Positions 1 to 8,850 of a stretch of 64,000 bases of DNA are shown here, one piece after another. The translations under genes and the position numbers were made by a program. Origin of the DNA: an uncultured Flavobacterium sp. (lineage in GTDB: Bacteria; Bacteroidota; Bacteroidia; Flavobacteriales; Flavobacteriaceae); assembly GCF_951805225.1 (NCBI RefSeq), contig NZ_OX638201.1, positions 1,302,001 to 1,366,000 on the forward strand, given 5' to 3'. Position 1 is the stretch's first letter. Every line of letters begins with the position of its first letter. The notes beneath the pieces are model-generated. The model did no database searches. It worked only from the letters and a program-made list of their open reading frames with translations, and was not told the DNA's origin.

Positions 1-237
1 TGCATATTCTTTATCAGAATAGCTAGAGCTTTCTCCGGCACCAGATTCAATCATAACACGATGACCTTCGTAAGTCAAAGAGTTTACCGCGTCTGGAGTC
101 AGGCAAATACGACGTTCCTGGTAACTTGTTTCTTTAGGAATTCCTATAAAAAGTTCACTTTTGAATCGGCCAATTTCAAGTTTTTCTTCTTGTGGCAACA
201 ATTGTTGTTTCGTAAATGGAGTTAAGGTAATTGACAT
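1..237 (-). CDS. ald: alanine dehydrogenase, N-terminal part (runs off the window)
   Basis: Reading the minus strand from the ATG at 235-237 gives an open frame to the window edge. The N-terminal region carries GIPKETSYQERRICLTPDAV followed by a VMIESGAGESS segment, which is the typical start of the alanine dehydrogenase/transhydrogenase family. The enzyme oxidatively deaminates L-alanine to pyruvate with NAD in the cytoplasm. Only about 79 residues are present; the NAD-binding domain lies outside the window. It is the most upstream gene of a run of minus-strand genes that includes tsaE. Family assignment is firm; substrate is inferred from family. Confidence 0.85.
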   Translation of the reverse strand, partial: MSITLTPFTKQQLLPQEEKLEIGRFKSELFIGIPKETSYQERRICLTPDAVNSLTYEGHRVMIESGAGESSSYSDKEYA

Positions 238-320
238 GGGTTGTGCAAAATATTAAGAGTACAAATTACGTAAAAAGTTTTAAAATCAATGTAAAAATTG
301 TGCTAATACTGTTTTAATAA

Positions 321-794
321 TTAGGGCATTATTTTTTCCATTTTAATGTCGGCTCTTTCGTAAATCCCATCTTCCAAAGGAATTTCTTCAAAACCAAATT
401 TTCTATAGAGATGAATTGCGGGAAGTAATTTTCGGTTTGAATATAAAAGTACTTTTTTAATACCGTTTTCTTCGGCGAAAGCCAGACAATGAATTAATAG
501 TTTATTCCCAATTCCAAGACCTTGCGCTTTGTCAGAAACTGCCATTTTACTCAATTCAAATGTTGTATCGTCAATCTTCATTAAAGAAGCCGTTCCAATA
601 ATTTCGTCATTATATTTAGCGTAGAAAATAAGTCCGCCTTTATCAATAATTTCTTCTTGCGGATTTGAAAGCACTATTTCATCTTTTTCTTCGACTCTAA
701 AATACTTTTGAAGCCATTCTATGTTTAAGGTTTTGATGTGGTCTTTTAAATCTTGAGAAAAAGGAATTATTTCTACTATATTTTGGGTATTCAT
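321..794 (-). CDS. GNAT family N-acetyltransferase
   Basis: This 157-residue protein has the usual length of a single-domain GNAT enzyme. The acetyl-CoA-binding motif A is visible as QGLGIGNKLL at residues 91-100, preceded by the beta strand FELSKMAVS and followed by the C-terminal LYRKFGF motif near residues 130-136. It transfers an acetyl group from acetyl-CoA to an amine. The substrate cannot be told from sequence. It sits between ald and a small secreted protein on the same strand; the start is 11 nt downstream of the preceding stop, so it may share a transcript with tsaE. Confidence 0.85.
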   Translation of the reverse strand: MNTQNIVEIIPFSQDLKDHIKTLNIEWLQKYFRVEEKDEIVLSNPQEEIIDKGGLIFYAKYNDEIIGTASLMKIDDTTFELSKMAVSDKAQGLGIGNKLLIHCLAFAEENGIKKVLLYSNRKLLPAIHLYRKFGFEEIPLEDGIYERADIKMEKIMP

Positions 795-805
795 TCAGTC
801 TAATT

Positions 806-1231
806 TTATTCGTAAATTACTTCTACTTCAAACAATTCTTCTGAACTTGCCTTATTGCCATTACTATTCAAATATAAAACTTTGAAGGAAGATTTTTTTC
901 TTTTTGGATCCATCAAAAACATCACGGGGAATGTTATTGGATTTCTACTGCCAATATTCTTTCCAGCCATTGTAACTTTATTATCTTTTGATTTTAGCAT
1001 TATTCCTGTCAAGCAATCTTGACATGGAGTGTCTGAATAATATTTTACTGTAATAGAATCGCCAATTTTGTAATCACTTGCTTTTAAAATAAGGGGTACT
1101 TTATTGGTGCTTTCATTATATTCTTTGATTTTTATTTTATTATAAAAAACATGCCAAACACTTATTGTATCTGAAGCCTTGCAAAAGCTAGAGATTAGAA
1201 AAAAGGCTATAAGAATATTTAATTTCTTCAT
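806..1231 (-). CDS. small secreted protein of unknown function
   Basis: The 141-residue product begins with a signal peptide: a Lys pair, a hydrophobic stretch around residues 5-16 and a likely cleavage after CKA near residue 19. The rest is predicted soluble and rich in beta-type sequence, with a CQDC pair near residues 75-78 that could form a disulfide or bind metal. No family is recognised. The start is 4 nt from the tsaE stop, so it is probably co-transcribed, but nothing links it to tRNA modification. Confidence 0.65.
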   Translation of the reverse strand: MKKLNILIAFFLISSFCKASDTISVWHVFYNKIKIKEYNESTNKVPLILKASDYKIGDSITVKYYSDTPCQDCLTGIMLKSKDNKVTMAGKNIGSRNPITFPVMFLMDPKRKKSSFKVLYLNSNGNKASSEELFEVEVIYE

Positions 1232-1235
1232 GTTT

Positions 1236-1643
1236 TTAAATTAAATCTAAACTTCTTTTTCCATCTGCCAATAACTCAATATTAATTGTAGAAGTTTCTT
1301 GTGGAAGTAAATTCGCAATTTTTTCAGACCATTCGATAAAACACCAATTTCCCGAATATAAATAATCGTCAACACCCATATCGAGCGCTTCGGTTTCTTT
1401 GTTTAATCGGTAAAAATCAAAGTGATAAACGATTTGATTGTTCGAAGTAGAATATTCATTTACAAGTGAAAAAGTTGGGCTGCTTGTCGCGCTTTCGACT
1501 CCTAAACTTCTGCATAATTGCTTGATAAGAGTAGTTTTTCCAACGCCCATTTCTCCATTAAAAAGGATAATCTTTTTAGGATTTGAGGCTAAAATTTGTT
1601 CTGCTACTTCTTGAATTTGATCTAATGAAAAAACGATATTCAT
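1236..1643 (-). CDS. tsaE: tRNA threonylcarbamoyladenosine biosynthesis ATPase TsaE
   Basis: The 135-residue protein has the TsaE/YjeE signature: a Walker A motif GEMGVGKT at residues 30-37, the segment SSPTFSLVNEY around residue 54, HFDFYRL, and a late FIEWSEK motif near residue 103. TsaE is the ATPase that works with TsaB and TsaD to place the t6A modification on ANN-decoding tRNAs in the cytoplasm. Length is normal for the family. Flavobacteria commonly keep tsaE near ald, as here, with two small genes in between. Confidence 0.93.
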   Translation of the reverse strand: MNIVFSLDQIQEVAEQILASNPKKIILFNGEMGVGKTTLIKQLCRSLGVESATSSPTFSLVNEYSTSNNQIVYHFDFYRLNKETEALDMGVDDYLYSGNWCFIEWSEKIANLLPQETSTINIELLADGKRSLDLI

Positions 1644-1657
1644 TTTTTTTAAAGTTA

Positions 1658-1709
1658 CAAAGGCTCAAAGAGGCAAAGGTTCAGAGGTTTTTCCTCTTTG
1701 AGGCTTTGG
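1658..1709. repeat. 8-nt-periodic inverted repeat downstream of porX
   Basis: From 1659 the plus strand reads as four consecutive octamers (AAAGGCTC, AAAGAGGC, AAAGGTTC, AGAGGTTT). The complement returns at 1693-1709, so 1658-1673 and 1693-1709 form a stem with about 15 of 17 positions matched. The word CAAAGGTTCAGAGG recurs at 36165-36178. Confidence 0.7.
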
Positions 1710-1738
1710 TTTATATTATTCTTTTTATATTTTTTTTT

Positions 1739-1805
1739 GCCACGAATTTCGCTAATTAAAAAATCTTTTAAAAATAAATTCGTGCTAATTAGTGAAATTC
1801 GTGGC
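1739..1805. repeat. inverted repeat with GCCACGAATTTC arms
   Basis: The arm GCCACGAATTTCGCTAATTA at 1739-1758 is matched in reverse complement at 1785-1805 with one mismatch in 20. It lies between porX and tsaE, both on the minus strand. A related stretch, with TTAGTGAAAA and AATTCGTGGCA, occurs in the hisC-hisB spacer around 51465-51491. Confidence 0.75.
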
Positions 1806-1840
1806 AACTTTTTTATTGAAAACTGCGACTGAAAACTTTT

Positions 1841-3394
1841 TTATTTCGGATTAAAAACCAAAAACGGAATAATCATTTCTTCTAACGAAATTCCTCCGTG
1901 TTGATACGTATTTCTGTAATAACTTACATAATGATTGTAGTTGTTTACGTAGGCCAAAAAGAAATCATTCTTAGCAAAAATAAACGAACTACTCATATTT
2001 ATAGCCGGTAAACCAATATCTTTTGGCTCTTTTACAACATAAACATCTTTTTGCTCGTACGTTAAACTACGACCTGTTTTGTAACGCAAATTTAAGCTTG
2101 TATTTTTATCTCCAACAACTTTCGAAGGATTTTTTACATTAATTGTCCCGTGATCTGTGGTCAAAATCAGTTTGAATCCTAAAAGTTGTGCTTGCTGAAT
2201 AATCTCTAAAAGCGGAGAATTCTTAAACCAGCTCAAAGTCAATGAACGATAAGCTTTATCGTCAGAAGCAAGTTCTTTTACGACTTCCATTTCAGTTTTG
2301 GCGTGCGATAACATGTCGACAAAATTGTAAACAACTGTAACTAAATCATTTCCTTTTAAGGCTTTGAAATTTTCTGCCAGTTTTTTTCCGCCAGCGTAAT
2401 TTGTGATTTTAAAGTAATCTTCCTTAATATTTAATCCTAAACGCTTTAATTGTGCCGAAAGAAATTCGGCTTCGTAAAGGTTTTTCCCACCATCTTCGAC
2501 ATCATTTTTCCAATATTGAGGGAACTGTTTTTCCATTTCAATTGGCAATAATCCAGAGAATATCGCATTTCTGGCATATTGTGTTGCTGTTGGAAGAATG
2601 GAGAAATACGGAACTTCTTTTTCTAATTTATAATAGTTAGAAACCACTGTTTCAAAAGATTTCCATTGATCATAACGCAAATTATCAATAACAACAAACA
2701 AGATTGGTTTGTCTTTCTTTTTAAGTTCCGGAACTACTAATTCTTTAAATAAATTATGAGATTGAATTGGTTTATCGGCTTTTGGAGCAAACCAATCTTC
2801 GTAGTTTCTTTCGATATATTTTCCGAATTGTGAATTGGCTTCAACCTTTTGAGATTCAAGAATTTCGATCATTGCCTGATCGTTAATATTTTCAAGTTCA
2901 AGTTCCCAAAAGATCAGTTTTTTGTACAATTCAACCCAATCTTCAAATGAATTAACCATCGCTAATTCCATAGAGATTTTACGAAATTCTTTCTGATAAT
3001 CTAAAGTAGTTTTCTCTGAAATCAATCTTGAATGATCCAGATTTTTCTTCAAACTCAACAAAATTTGATTCGGATTTACAGGTTTTATAAGGTAATCGGC
3101 GATTTTAGAACCAATCGCTTCTTCCATTATATATTCCTCTTCACTTTTGGTAATCATAATCATCGGGATTGCCGATTTCTTTTCTTTCATTTCCGAAAGC
3201 GTTTCCAAACCACTCATTCCTGGCATATTTTCATCTAAAAAAACAATGTCAAAATTGTCTTCTTCAAATAAAGAAATAGCGTCAAGGCCGTTATTACAAG
3301 TAGTTACAGCGTAGTTTTTTTTCTCCAGAAATAATATATGTGGTTTCAAAAGATCGATCTCATCATCGACCCAAAGTATTTTTATCTTATCCAT
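1841..3394 (-). CDS. porX: PorX-type response regulator with PglZ phosphatase-fold domain
   Basis: The 517-residue protein starts with a receiver domain (residues 1-120): acidic pair D10-D11, phospho-acceptor D54 in FLDENMPG, and the conserved K of IKPVNP near 104. After a helical middle part comes a PglZ domain of the alkaline phosphatase superfamily (about 215-515). Visible metal-site motifs are VIDNLRYDQW, the Thr-containing PTATQYARNAIFSG, TTDHGTINV and a late YQHGG. In Porphyromonas gingivalis PorX controls type IX secretion genes with SigP and contacts the secretion motor. The sensor PorY is not in the window, but four likely T9SS cargo proteins are. Confidence 0.93.
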   Translation of the reverse strand: MDKIKILWVDDEIDLLKPHILFLEKKNYAVTTCNNGLDAISLFEEDNFDIVFLDENMPGMSGLETLSEMKEKKSAIPMIMITKSEEEYIMEEAIGSKIADYLIKPVNPNQILLSLKKNLDHSRLISEKTTLDYQKEFRKISMELAMVNSFEDWVELYKKLIFWELELENINDQAMIEILESQKVEANSQFGKYIERNYEDWFAPKADKPIQSHNLFKELVVPELKKKDKPILFVVIDNLRYDQWKSFETVVSNYYKLEKEVPYFSILPTATQYARNAIFSGLLPIEMEKQFPQYWKNDVEDGGKNLYEAEFLSAQLKRLGLNIKEDYFKITNYAGGKKLAENFKALKGNDLVTVVYNFVDMLSHAKTEMEVVKELASDDKAYRSLTLSWFKNSPLLEIIQQAQLLGFKLILTTDHGTINVKNPSKVVGDKNTSLNLRYKTGRSLTYEQKDVYVVKEPKDIGLPAINMSSSFIFAKNDFFLAYVNNYNHYVSYYRNTYQHGGISLEEMIIPFLVFNPK

Positions 3395-3566
3395 AAACGA
3401 TTTTATTTTTATTGCAATTTAGAAGTATAGAACTTAAAAAGTATTAAAAATAGTATAAATTTCAGAATAATGATTTATGATTTTTATGGAATATCTTTTT
3501 TTTATTTTGTTACTATATTGAGAATCAGGCTGAATAATTGTTCATTTTTAAGTGAAAAACACGAAG

Positions 3567-3593
3567 TTGATTATAGTTATTTACTTATATTTG
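3567..3593 (+). promoter_or_regulatory. Bacteroidota-type promoter for the HD gene
   Basis: TATATTTG at 3586-3593 matches the TAnnTTTG -7 element, and TTG at 3567-3569 lies 16 nt upstream as a -33 candidate. Transcription would begin near 3600, which leaves only a short leader before the GTG at 3616 and supports that start. Confidence 0.55.
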
Positions 3594-3615
3594 TTGATCT
3601 AAAAATAACCAAATA

Positions 3616-4845
3616 GTGACTCAGATCAATAAGTTAAAAATATTCAATGATCCCATTTATGGATTTATTACCATCCCGAACGAACTTATTTACGACTTAA
3701 TCCAACATCCGTATTTTCAGCGTTTACGCCGCATTTCGCAAATGGGATTATCGTATTTGGTTTATCCCGGTGCAAATCATACCCGTTTTCATCATGCGTT
3801 GGGATGTATGCATTTAATGCAGAAATCTGTAGAGACTCTTCGTTTTAAAGGAGTTGCGATTTCTTCCGAAGAAGAAAATGCTTTATTCATTGCTATTTTA
3901 CTTCATGATATTGGTCATGGTCCGTTTTCGCATGCAATGGAAAAGAGTATTGTTGAAGATGTGAATCATGAGGCTATTTCGTTATTGTTTATGAATCAGC
4001 TTAATGAAGAATTTGATGGAAAATTGAGTTTGGCTATTCAGGTTTTTAAAGGTGAATATCACAGAAAATTCATGTTGCAATTGATTTCAAGTCAGTTAGA
4101 TATGGATCGAATGGATTATTTGAAACGTGATAGTTTTTATACCGGAGTTGCAGAAGGAAATGTGAATTCTGAACGTTTGATTCAGATGATGAATGTTGAG
4201 AATGATGTATTGGTTATTGAAGAAAAAGGAATTTATTCAGTAGAAAAATTTCTGCTTTCACGAAGATTAATGTATTGGCAGGCTTATTTGCATAAAACAA
4301 GTTTGGTGGCCGAATTAATCTTAATGAAAGTTTTAAAAAGAGCTAAAGAATTGACTTTAAAAGGAGTTGCTTTGCCTTGCAGCGAGCCTCTCTTATATTT
4401 TATGCAAAACAAAGTTGCTTTGGAGGATTTTGATGCCGAAAAGCTTGATTTGTTTTCTCAATTAGATGATTTTGATATTATTAGCGCTCTGAAAGCGTGG
4501 CAGAAAAATAGCGATTTTATACTTTCGACTTTAAGTAAAATGATCATTAACAGAGATTTACTTAAGATAAAATTGAGTGCAGAAAAAATTCCGATGGAAG
4601 AATCACAATCTTTAAAAGAAGAATTTGCAGAAGCACATCATATTTCGGCTGTTGATGCCGGATATTTCATTTTTAGAGGTAAAATAAAAAATCAGGCTTA
4701 TAGTAAAGAAGCTGAACCAATACGAATTTTGAAAAAAGATAAAACAATTGAGGATGTTGTAGAAGCGTCTGATCAGCTGAATTTGAAATCGTTATCTAAA
4801 TTGGTGACAAAATATTACATCTGTTTCCCAAAACAACTTATCTAA
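3616..4845 (+). CDS. HD-domain nucleotide phosphohydrolase (dGTPase/SAMHD1-like)
   Basis: The 409-residue protein uses a GTG start at 3616; a promoter ends at about 3593, so a longer form is unlikely. The HD metal site is visible: H55/H59 in NHTRFHHALG, H97-D98 in LLHDIGHGPFSH, and D162 in QLDMDRMDYLKRD. These motifs are typical of the SAMHD1/dNTP triphosphohydrolase branch, which hydrolyses deoxynucleotides. Whether it acts on dNTPs is inferred from family. It is 39 nt upstream of lpxD on the same strand, an arrangement common in flavobacteria, although lpxD has its own -7 element. Confidence 0.85.
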   Translation: MTQINKLKIFNDPIYGFITIPNELIYDLIQHPYFQRLRRISQMGLSYLVYPGANHTRFHHALGCMHLMQKSVETLRFKGVAISSEEENALFIAILLHDIGHGPFSHAMEKSIVEDVNHEAISLLFMNQLNEEFDGKLSLAIQVFKGEYHRKFMLQLISSQLDMDRMDYLKRDSFYTGVAEGNVNSERLIQMMNVENDVLVIEEKGIYSVEKFLLSRRLMYWQAYLHKTSLVAELILMKVLKRAKELTLKGVALPCSEPLLYFMQNKVALEDFDAEKLDLFSQLDDFDIISALKAWQKNSDFILSTLSKMIINRDLLKIKLSAEKIPMEESQSLKEEFAEAHHISAVDAGYFIFRGKIKNQAYSKEAEPIRILKKDKTIEDVVEASDQLNLKSLSKLVTKYYICFPKQLI

Positions 4846-4871
4846 AATTAACATTTAAAATCTATTTTTTA

Positions 4872-4879
4872 TATTTTTG
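4872..4879 (+). promoter_or_regulatory. -7 element immediately before lpxD
   Basis: TATTTTTG fits TAnnTTTG and its last base is only 5 nt before the lpxD ATG at 4885. A transcript from it would be leaderless or nearly so. No clear -33 TTG was found. Confidence 0.4.
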
Positions 4880-4884
4880 TCGCA

Positions 4885-5928
4885 ATGAAATTTACAGCAG
4901 AACAAATAGCAGGAATTTTAGAAGGAGAAGTTGTTGGGAATCCCAATGCAGAAGTTTCTCGGCTATCTAAGATCGAAGAAGGCGAGGAAGGTTCACTTAC
5001 TTTTTTGGCTAATCCTAAATATATCAACTACATATATACTACCAAAGCTTCGGTGACAATTGTTAATGATAGCTTTATACCTGAACAAGAAGTTACGACA
5101 ACTTTAATAAAAGTAGAGGATGCTTATGCTTCCTTTTCGAAGCTTTTACACTTTTACAATCAAGTAAAATTGAATAAAAACGGTATCGAACCACAATCTT
5201 TCATGACTGAAGGAACTAAACACGGAGAGAATCTTTATTTGGGAAGCTTCAGTTATATAGGACAAAACGTGGTTTTAGGTGATAACGTAAAAATTTATCC
5301 AAATAGTTTTATTGGTGATAATGTTGTTATTGGCAATAATGTATATATTTTTGCAGGCGCTAAAATTTATTCTGAAACTATAATAGGAAACAATTGCACG
5401 ATTCATTCAGGAACTATTATTGGTGCTGATGGTTTTGGTTTTGTGCCTAATGAAGAAGGAGTATATAGTAAAGTGCCTCAAATTGGTAATGTTATCATCG
5501 AAGATAATGTTGATATTGGAGCAAATACGACAATAGACAGAGCAACTCTAGGTTCTACAATTATTAGACAAGGGGTTAAATTAGACAATCAGATTCAGGT
5601 TGCTCACAATGTAGAAATTGGTAAAAATACTGTGATCGCAGCGCAATCTGGTGTTGCAGGTTCTACTAAAATTGGAGAAAACTGTATGATTGGCGGGCAA
5701 GTTGGTATCGCAGGTCACTTAACAATAGGTAATAATGTGAGATTGCAAGCTCAGTCAGGAGTTGCAAGAAACATCAAGGATGGTGAGATTTTGCAGGGGA
5801 CGCCGTCACTTGGATATACTGATTTTAACAAATCGTACGTTCATTTTAAGAACTTACCTAAAATCGTAACCGAAATTGAAGAATTAAAAAAACAAATAAT
5901 AAACCCAAAAAATGGAAATAATGGTTAA
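4885..5928 (+). CDS. lpxD: UDP-3-O-acylglucosamine N-acyltransferase LpxD
   Basis: The 347-residue protein has the LpxD layout. An N-terminal uridine-binding domain (about 1-100, with GSLTFLANPKYINYIYTTKASVTIV) is followed by a left-handed beta helix of hexapeptide repeats (about 105-320) carrying the catalytic His in IQVAHNVEIG near residue 238. It adds the 3-hydroxyacyl chain to the amine of UDP-3-O-acyl-glucosamine, the third step of lipid A synthesis. The short helical C-terminus (EIEELKKQI) is typical. It overlaps the following lpxC-fabZ gene, indicating translational coupling. Confidence 0.96.
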   Translation: MKFTAEQIAGILEGEVVGNPNAEVSRLSKIEEGEEGSLTFLANPKYINYIYTTKASVTIVNDSFIPEQEVTTTLIKVEDAYASFSKLLHFYNQVKLNKNGIEPQSFMTEGTKHGENLYLGSFSYIGQNVVLGDNVKIYPNSFIGDNVVIGNNVYIFAGAKIYSETIIGNNCTIHSGTIIGADGFGFVPNEEGVYSKVPQIGNVIIEDNVDIGANTTIDRATLGSTIIRQGVKLDNQIQVAHNVEIGKNTVIAAQSGVAGSTKIGENCMIGGQVGIAGHLTIGNNVRLQAQSGVARNIKDGEILQGTPSLGYTDFNKSYVHFKNLPKIVTEIEELKKQIINPKNGNNG

Positions 5929-7309
5929 ACAGAAGACCATCAAAAATGAAATTTCACTAACAGGCGTTGGATTACACACTGGAAAAGAAGTTACAATGAC
6001 TTTTAAACCAGCTCCAATTAATAATGGTTTCACTTTTGTAAGAGTAGATTTGCAAGGTCAACCAGTCATTGAGGCTGATGCTAATTATGTTGTTAACACG
6101 CAAAGAGGTACTAATTTAGAAAAATTAGGTGTAAAAATTCAAACACCAGAACACGTTTTAGCTGCTTTAGTTGGATGTGATTTGGATAATGTTATCATTG
6201 AATTAAACGCTTCTGAGCTTCCAATAATGGATGGTTCTTCAAAATATTTTGTTGAAGCTATTGAAAATGCGGGAATCGAAGAACAAGATGCTAAACGTAA
6301 TGTTTATGTGGTAAAAGAAGTTATTTCGTTTACTGATGAAACTACAGGAAGCGAGATTTTGGTTATGCCAAGTGATGATTATCAAGTAACTGCAATGGTT
6401 GATTTTGGTACTAAGGTTTTAGGTACTCAAAACGCAACTATGAAAAGTATAGCCGATTTTAAAGATGAAATCGCTAATTCTAGAACTTTTAGTTTCTTAC
6501 ATGAATTAGAATCTCTTCTTGAAAACGGATTAATTAAAGGTGGAGATTTAAACAACGCTATTGTATATGTAGATAAAGAAATATCTGATTCTACAATGGA
6601 AAATTTAAAGAAAGCTTTTGGAAAAGATAAGATTTCTGTTAAGCCAAACGGAGTTTTAGACAACCTTACTTTACATTATCCAAACGAAGCTGCAAGACAT
6701 AAATTATTAGATGTTGTTGGAGATTTATCTTTAATTGGAGTTAGAATTCAAGGAAAAATTATTGCTAACAAACCTGGACACTATGTAAATACACAGTTTG
6801 CCAAAAAATTAGCAAAAATTATCAAAATAGAGCAAAGAAATCACGTTCCGGTTTACGATTTAAATCTTGAGCCGTTAATGGATATTCATAAAATTATGGC
6901 TGTATTGCCACACAGACCTCCATTTTTGTTAATTGACAGAATTATTGAAATGTCTGATAGCCATGTAGTTGGAATGAAAAATGTAACAATGAATGAGAAT
7001 TTCTTCGTTGGGCATTTTCCTGAAGCTCCGGTTATGCCAGGGGTTTTAATTGTGGAAGCAATGGCACAAACAGGTGGAATTTTGGTTTTAAGCACAGTTC
7101 CGGATCCTGAAAATTATTTGACATATTTCATGAAAATTGATAATGTTAAATTCAAACACAAAGTATTACCTGGTGACACCTTGATTTTCAAGTGTGAATT
7201 GATTTCTCCTATCAGAAGAGGAATCTGTCATATGCAGGCAAATGCTTACGCAAACGGTAAATTAGTAACTGAGGCAGAATTAATGGCTCAAATTGCTAGA
7301 AAACAATAA
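5921..7309 (+). CDS. lpxC-fabZ: bifunctional LpxC deacetylase / FabZ dehydratase
   Basis: Residues 1 to about 305 are LpxC, the zinc deacetylase committing UDP-acyl-GlcNAc to lipid A. Seen are TPEHVLAALVG, SELPIMDGSS, and the HYPNEAARHKLLDVVGDL motif with zinc ligands. Residues about 315-460 are FabZ, the 3-hydroxyacyl-ACP dehydratase, with LPHRPPFLLIDRI and the catalytic GHFPEAPVMPGVLIVEAMAQ. The fusion is a Bacteroidota feature and joins lipid A commitment to fatty acid elongation in one polypeptide. I chose the ATG at 5921 (MVKQKTIK), giving an 8-nt overlap with lpxD; an in-frame ATG at 5912 would add three residues. Confidence 0.95.
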   Translation: MVKQKTIKNEISLTGVGLHTGKEVTMTFKPAPINNGFTFVRVDLQGQPVIEADANYVVNTQRGTNLEKLGVKIQTPEHVLAALVGCDLDNVIIELNASELPIMDGSSKYFVEAIENAGIEEQDAKRNVYVVKEVISFTDETTGSEILVMPSDDYQVTAMVDFGTKVLGTQNATMKSIADFKDEIANSRTFSFLHELESLLENGLIKGGDLNNAIVYVDKEISDSTMENLKKAFGKDKISVKPNGVLDNLTLHYPNEAARHKLLDVVGDLSLIGVRIQGKIIANKPGHYVNTQFAKKLAKIIKIEQRNHVPVYDLNLEPLMDIHKIMAVLPHRPPFLLIDRIIEMSDSHVVGMKNVTMNENFFVGHFPEAPVMPGVLIVEAMAQTGGILVLSTVPDPENYLTYFMKIDNVKFKHKVLPGDTLIFKCELISPIRRGICHMQANAYANGKLVTEAELMAQIARKQ

Positions 7310-7384
7310 TCATTTAATCGATTTTATTGTTTACGTTTGTTGCCCAAATTAGATTATTTTAAATTTAAAATATAAAACATACAG

Positions 7385-8170
7385 ATGAATCAACCATTAG
7401 CATATGTTCATCCCGGCGCCAAAATCGCTAAAAACGTTGTAATAGAGCCTTTTACAACAATTCACAATAATGTTGTTATTGGTGATGGTACTTGGATTGG
7501 TTCAAATGTGACCATCATGGAAGGTGCTCGTATTGGTAAAAATTGTAATATTTTTCCAGGAGCTGTAATTTCTGCGGTGCCACAAGATTTAAAATTTGGA
7601 GGAGAAGATTCTCTTGCCATTATTGGAGACAATTGTACGATTAGAGAATGTGTTACTATAAACAGAGGTACAGTTGCGTCTGGGCAAACTATTCTTGGTA
7701 ACAATTGTTTAGTTATGGCATATGCACATATTGCGCACGATTGCGAGATTGGTAACAATGCCATTATCGTAAACGGAGTTGCTCTTGCAGGTCACGTAGT
7801 TGTTGGTAATCATGCCGTAATTGGTGGTTTGGCAGCAATTCATCAATTTATTCACATTGGTGATCACGCAATGATTTCTGGTGGATCTTTGGTTCGAAAA
7901 GACGTTCCTCCTTATACAAAAGCTGCAAAAGAGCCATTATCATACGTAGGAATCAATTCAGTAGGTTTAAGAAGAAGAGGTTTTAGTACTGAGAAAATCA
8001 GAGAGATACAAGAAATCTACAGAATTTTATACCAAAAGAACTATAATACAACACAAGCTTTAAGTATTATTGAAGCCGAAATGGAAGCAACTCCTGAGAG
8101 AGATGAAATTCTTGATTTTATCAGAAATTCATCACGAGGAATTATGAAAGGTTATTCAGGAAACTATTAG
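7385..8170 (+). CDS. lpxA: UDP-N-acetylglucosamine O-acyltransferase LpxA
   Basis: The 261-residue length and hexapeptide pattern are those of LpxA, the first enzyme of lipid A synthesis. It moves a 3-hydroxyacyl group from ACP to O-3 of UDP-GlcNAc. The beta helix spans about residues 5-185 and contains the catalytic His in AYAHIAHDCEIGN (near 119-122). The C-terminal helical domain contains GLRRRGFSTEKIREI. It follows lpxC-fabZ by 75 nt in the same direction, so an operon is likely. Confidence 0.96.
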   Translation: MNQPLAYVHPGAKIAKNVVIEPFTTIHNNVVIGDGTWIGSNVTIMEGARIGKNCNIFPGAVISAVPQDLKFGGEDSLAIIGDNCTIRECVTINRGTVASGQTILGNNCLVMAYAHIAHDCEIGNNAIIVNGVALAGHVVVGNHAVIGGLAAIHQFIHIGDHAMISGGSLVRKDVPPYTKAAKEPLSYVGINSVGLRRRGFSTEKIREIQEIYRILYQKNYNTTQALSIIEAEMEATPERDEILDFIRNSSRGIMKGYSGNY

Positions 8171-8176
8171 ATAAAA

Positions 8177-8236
8177 GTTAAATCGTTTATTTGTTTGTCG
8201 TTAAATCGAAAACAGATAAACGATTTAACGATTCAA
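8177..8236. repeat. inverted repeat between lpxA and efp
   Basis: GTTAAATCGTTTAT at 8177-8190 is exactly complementary to 8216-8229, and the match extends with two mismatches to 21 nt. The right arm continues as octamers AACGATTT and AACGATTC. It begins 6 nt after the lpxA stop. Confidence 0.75.
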
Positions 8237-8262
8237 CAAAATATTAAACAAAAAAGAACAAA

Positions 8263-8829
8263 ATGGCATCTACATCAGATATTAGAAACGGATTGTGTAT
8301 TAAATTCAATCATGATATTTATAAAATCGTTGAATTTCTTCACGTAAAACCTGGAAAAGGTCCAGCTTTCGTAAGAACAAAATTAAGAAGTTTAACTACA
8401 GGAAGAGTATTAGATAATACATTTTCTGCAGGTCATAAAATCGACGTTATTCGTGTAGAAACACATAATTATCAGTTTTTGTATGCTGAAGGAGATGAAT
8501 TTCATTTCATGAACACAGAATCTTTTGAGCAAATTTCTTTGAATAAAAACATTCTAGATGCTCCGGGATTATTAAAAGAAGGAACAAGTGTAATGGTTCA
8601 GGTAAATACTGAAACTGATTTGCCTTTATCTGTAGATATGCCATCTTCTGTAGTTCTTGAAGTTACTTATGCTGAGCCTGGAGTAAAAGGAAATACAGCT
8701 ACAAATGCTACAAAAAATGCAACAGTAGAAACTGGAGCATCAGTAAACGTTCCGTTGTTCATCAACGAAGGTGATAAAATTAAAATTGATACAGCTTCAG
8801 GTTCTTACATGGAGCGTGTAAAAGAGTAA
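8263..8829 (+). CDS. efp: elongation factor P
   Basis: The 188-residue protein has the three-domain size of EF-P. The tip of domain I reads HVKPGKGPAFVRTK, placing the modifiable lysine at K32, and the C-terminal OB domain ends with GDKIKIDTASGSYMERVKE. EF-P binds between the P and E sites and relieves ribosome stalling on polyproline. The Pro-Gly-Lys-Gly loop suggests an E. coli-like lysine-bearing type, but modification enzymes are not in the window. It lies between two lipid A-type genes, an order common in flavobacteria. Confidence 0.97.
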   Translation: MASTSDIRNGLCIKFNHDIYKIVEFLHVKPGKGPAFVRTKLRSLTTGRVLDNTFSAGHKIDVIRVETHNYQFLYAEGDEFHFMNTESFEQISLNKNILDAPGLLKEGTSVMVQVNTETDLPLSVDMPSSVVLEVTYAEPGVKGNTATNATKNATVETGASVNVPLFINEGDKIKIDTASGSYMERVKE

Positions 8830-8850
8830 TTTTTAATTAGATAATTTGTC

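Noticed and set aside
1739..1805. Insertion sequence or MITE ends
   Set aside because: No transposase, no target duplication seen, and the arms enclose only 26 nt. It fits the intergenic inverted-repeat type found elsewhere in the window.
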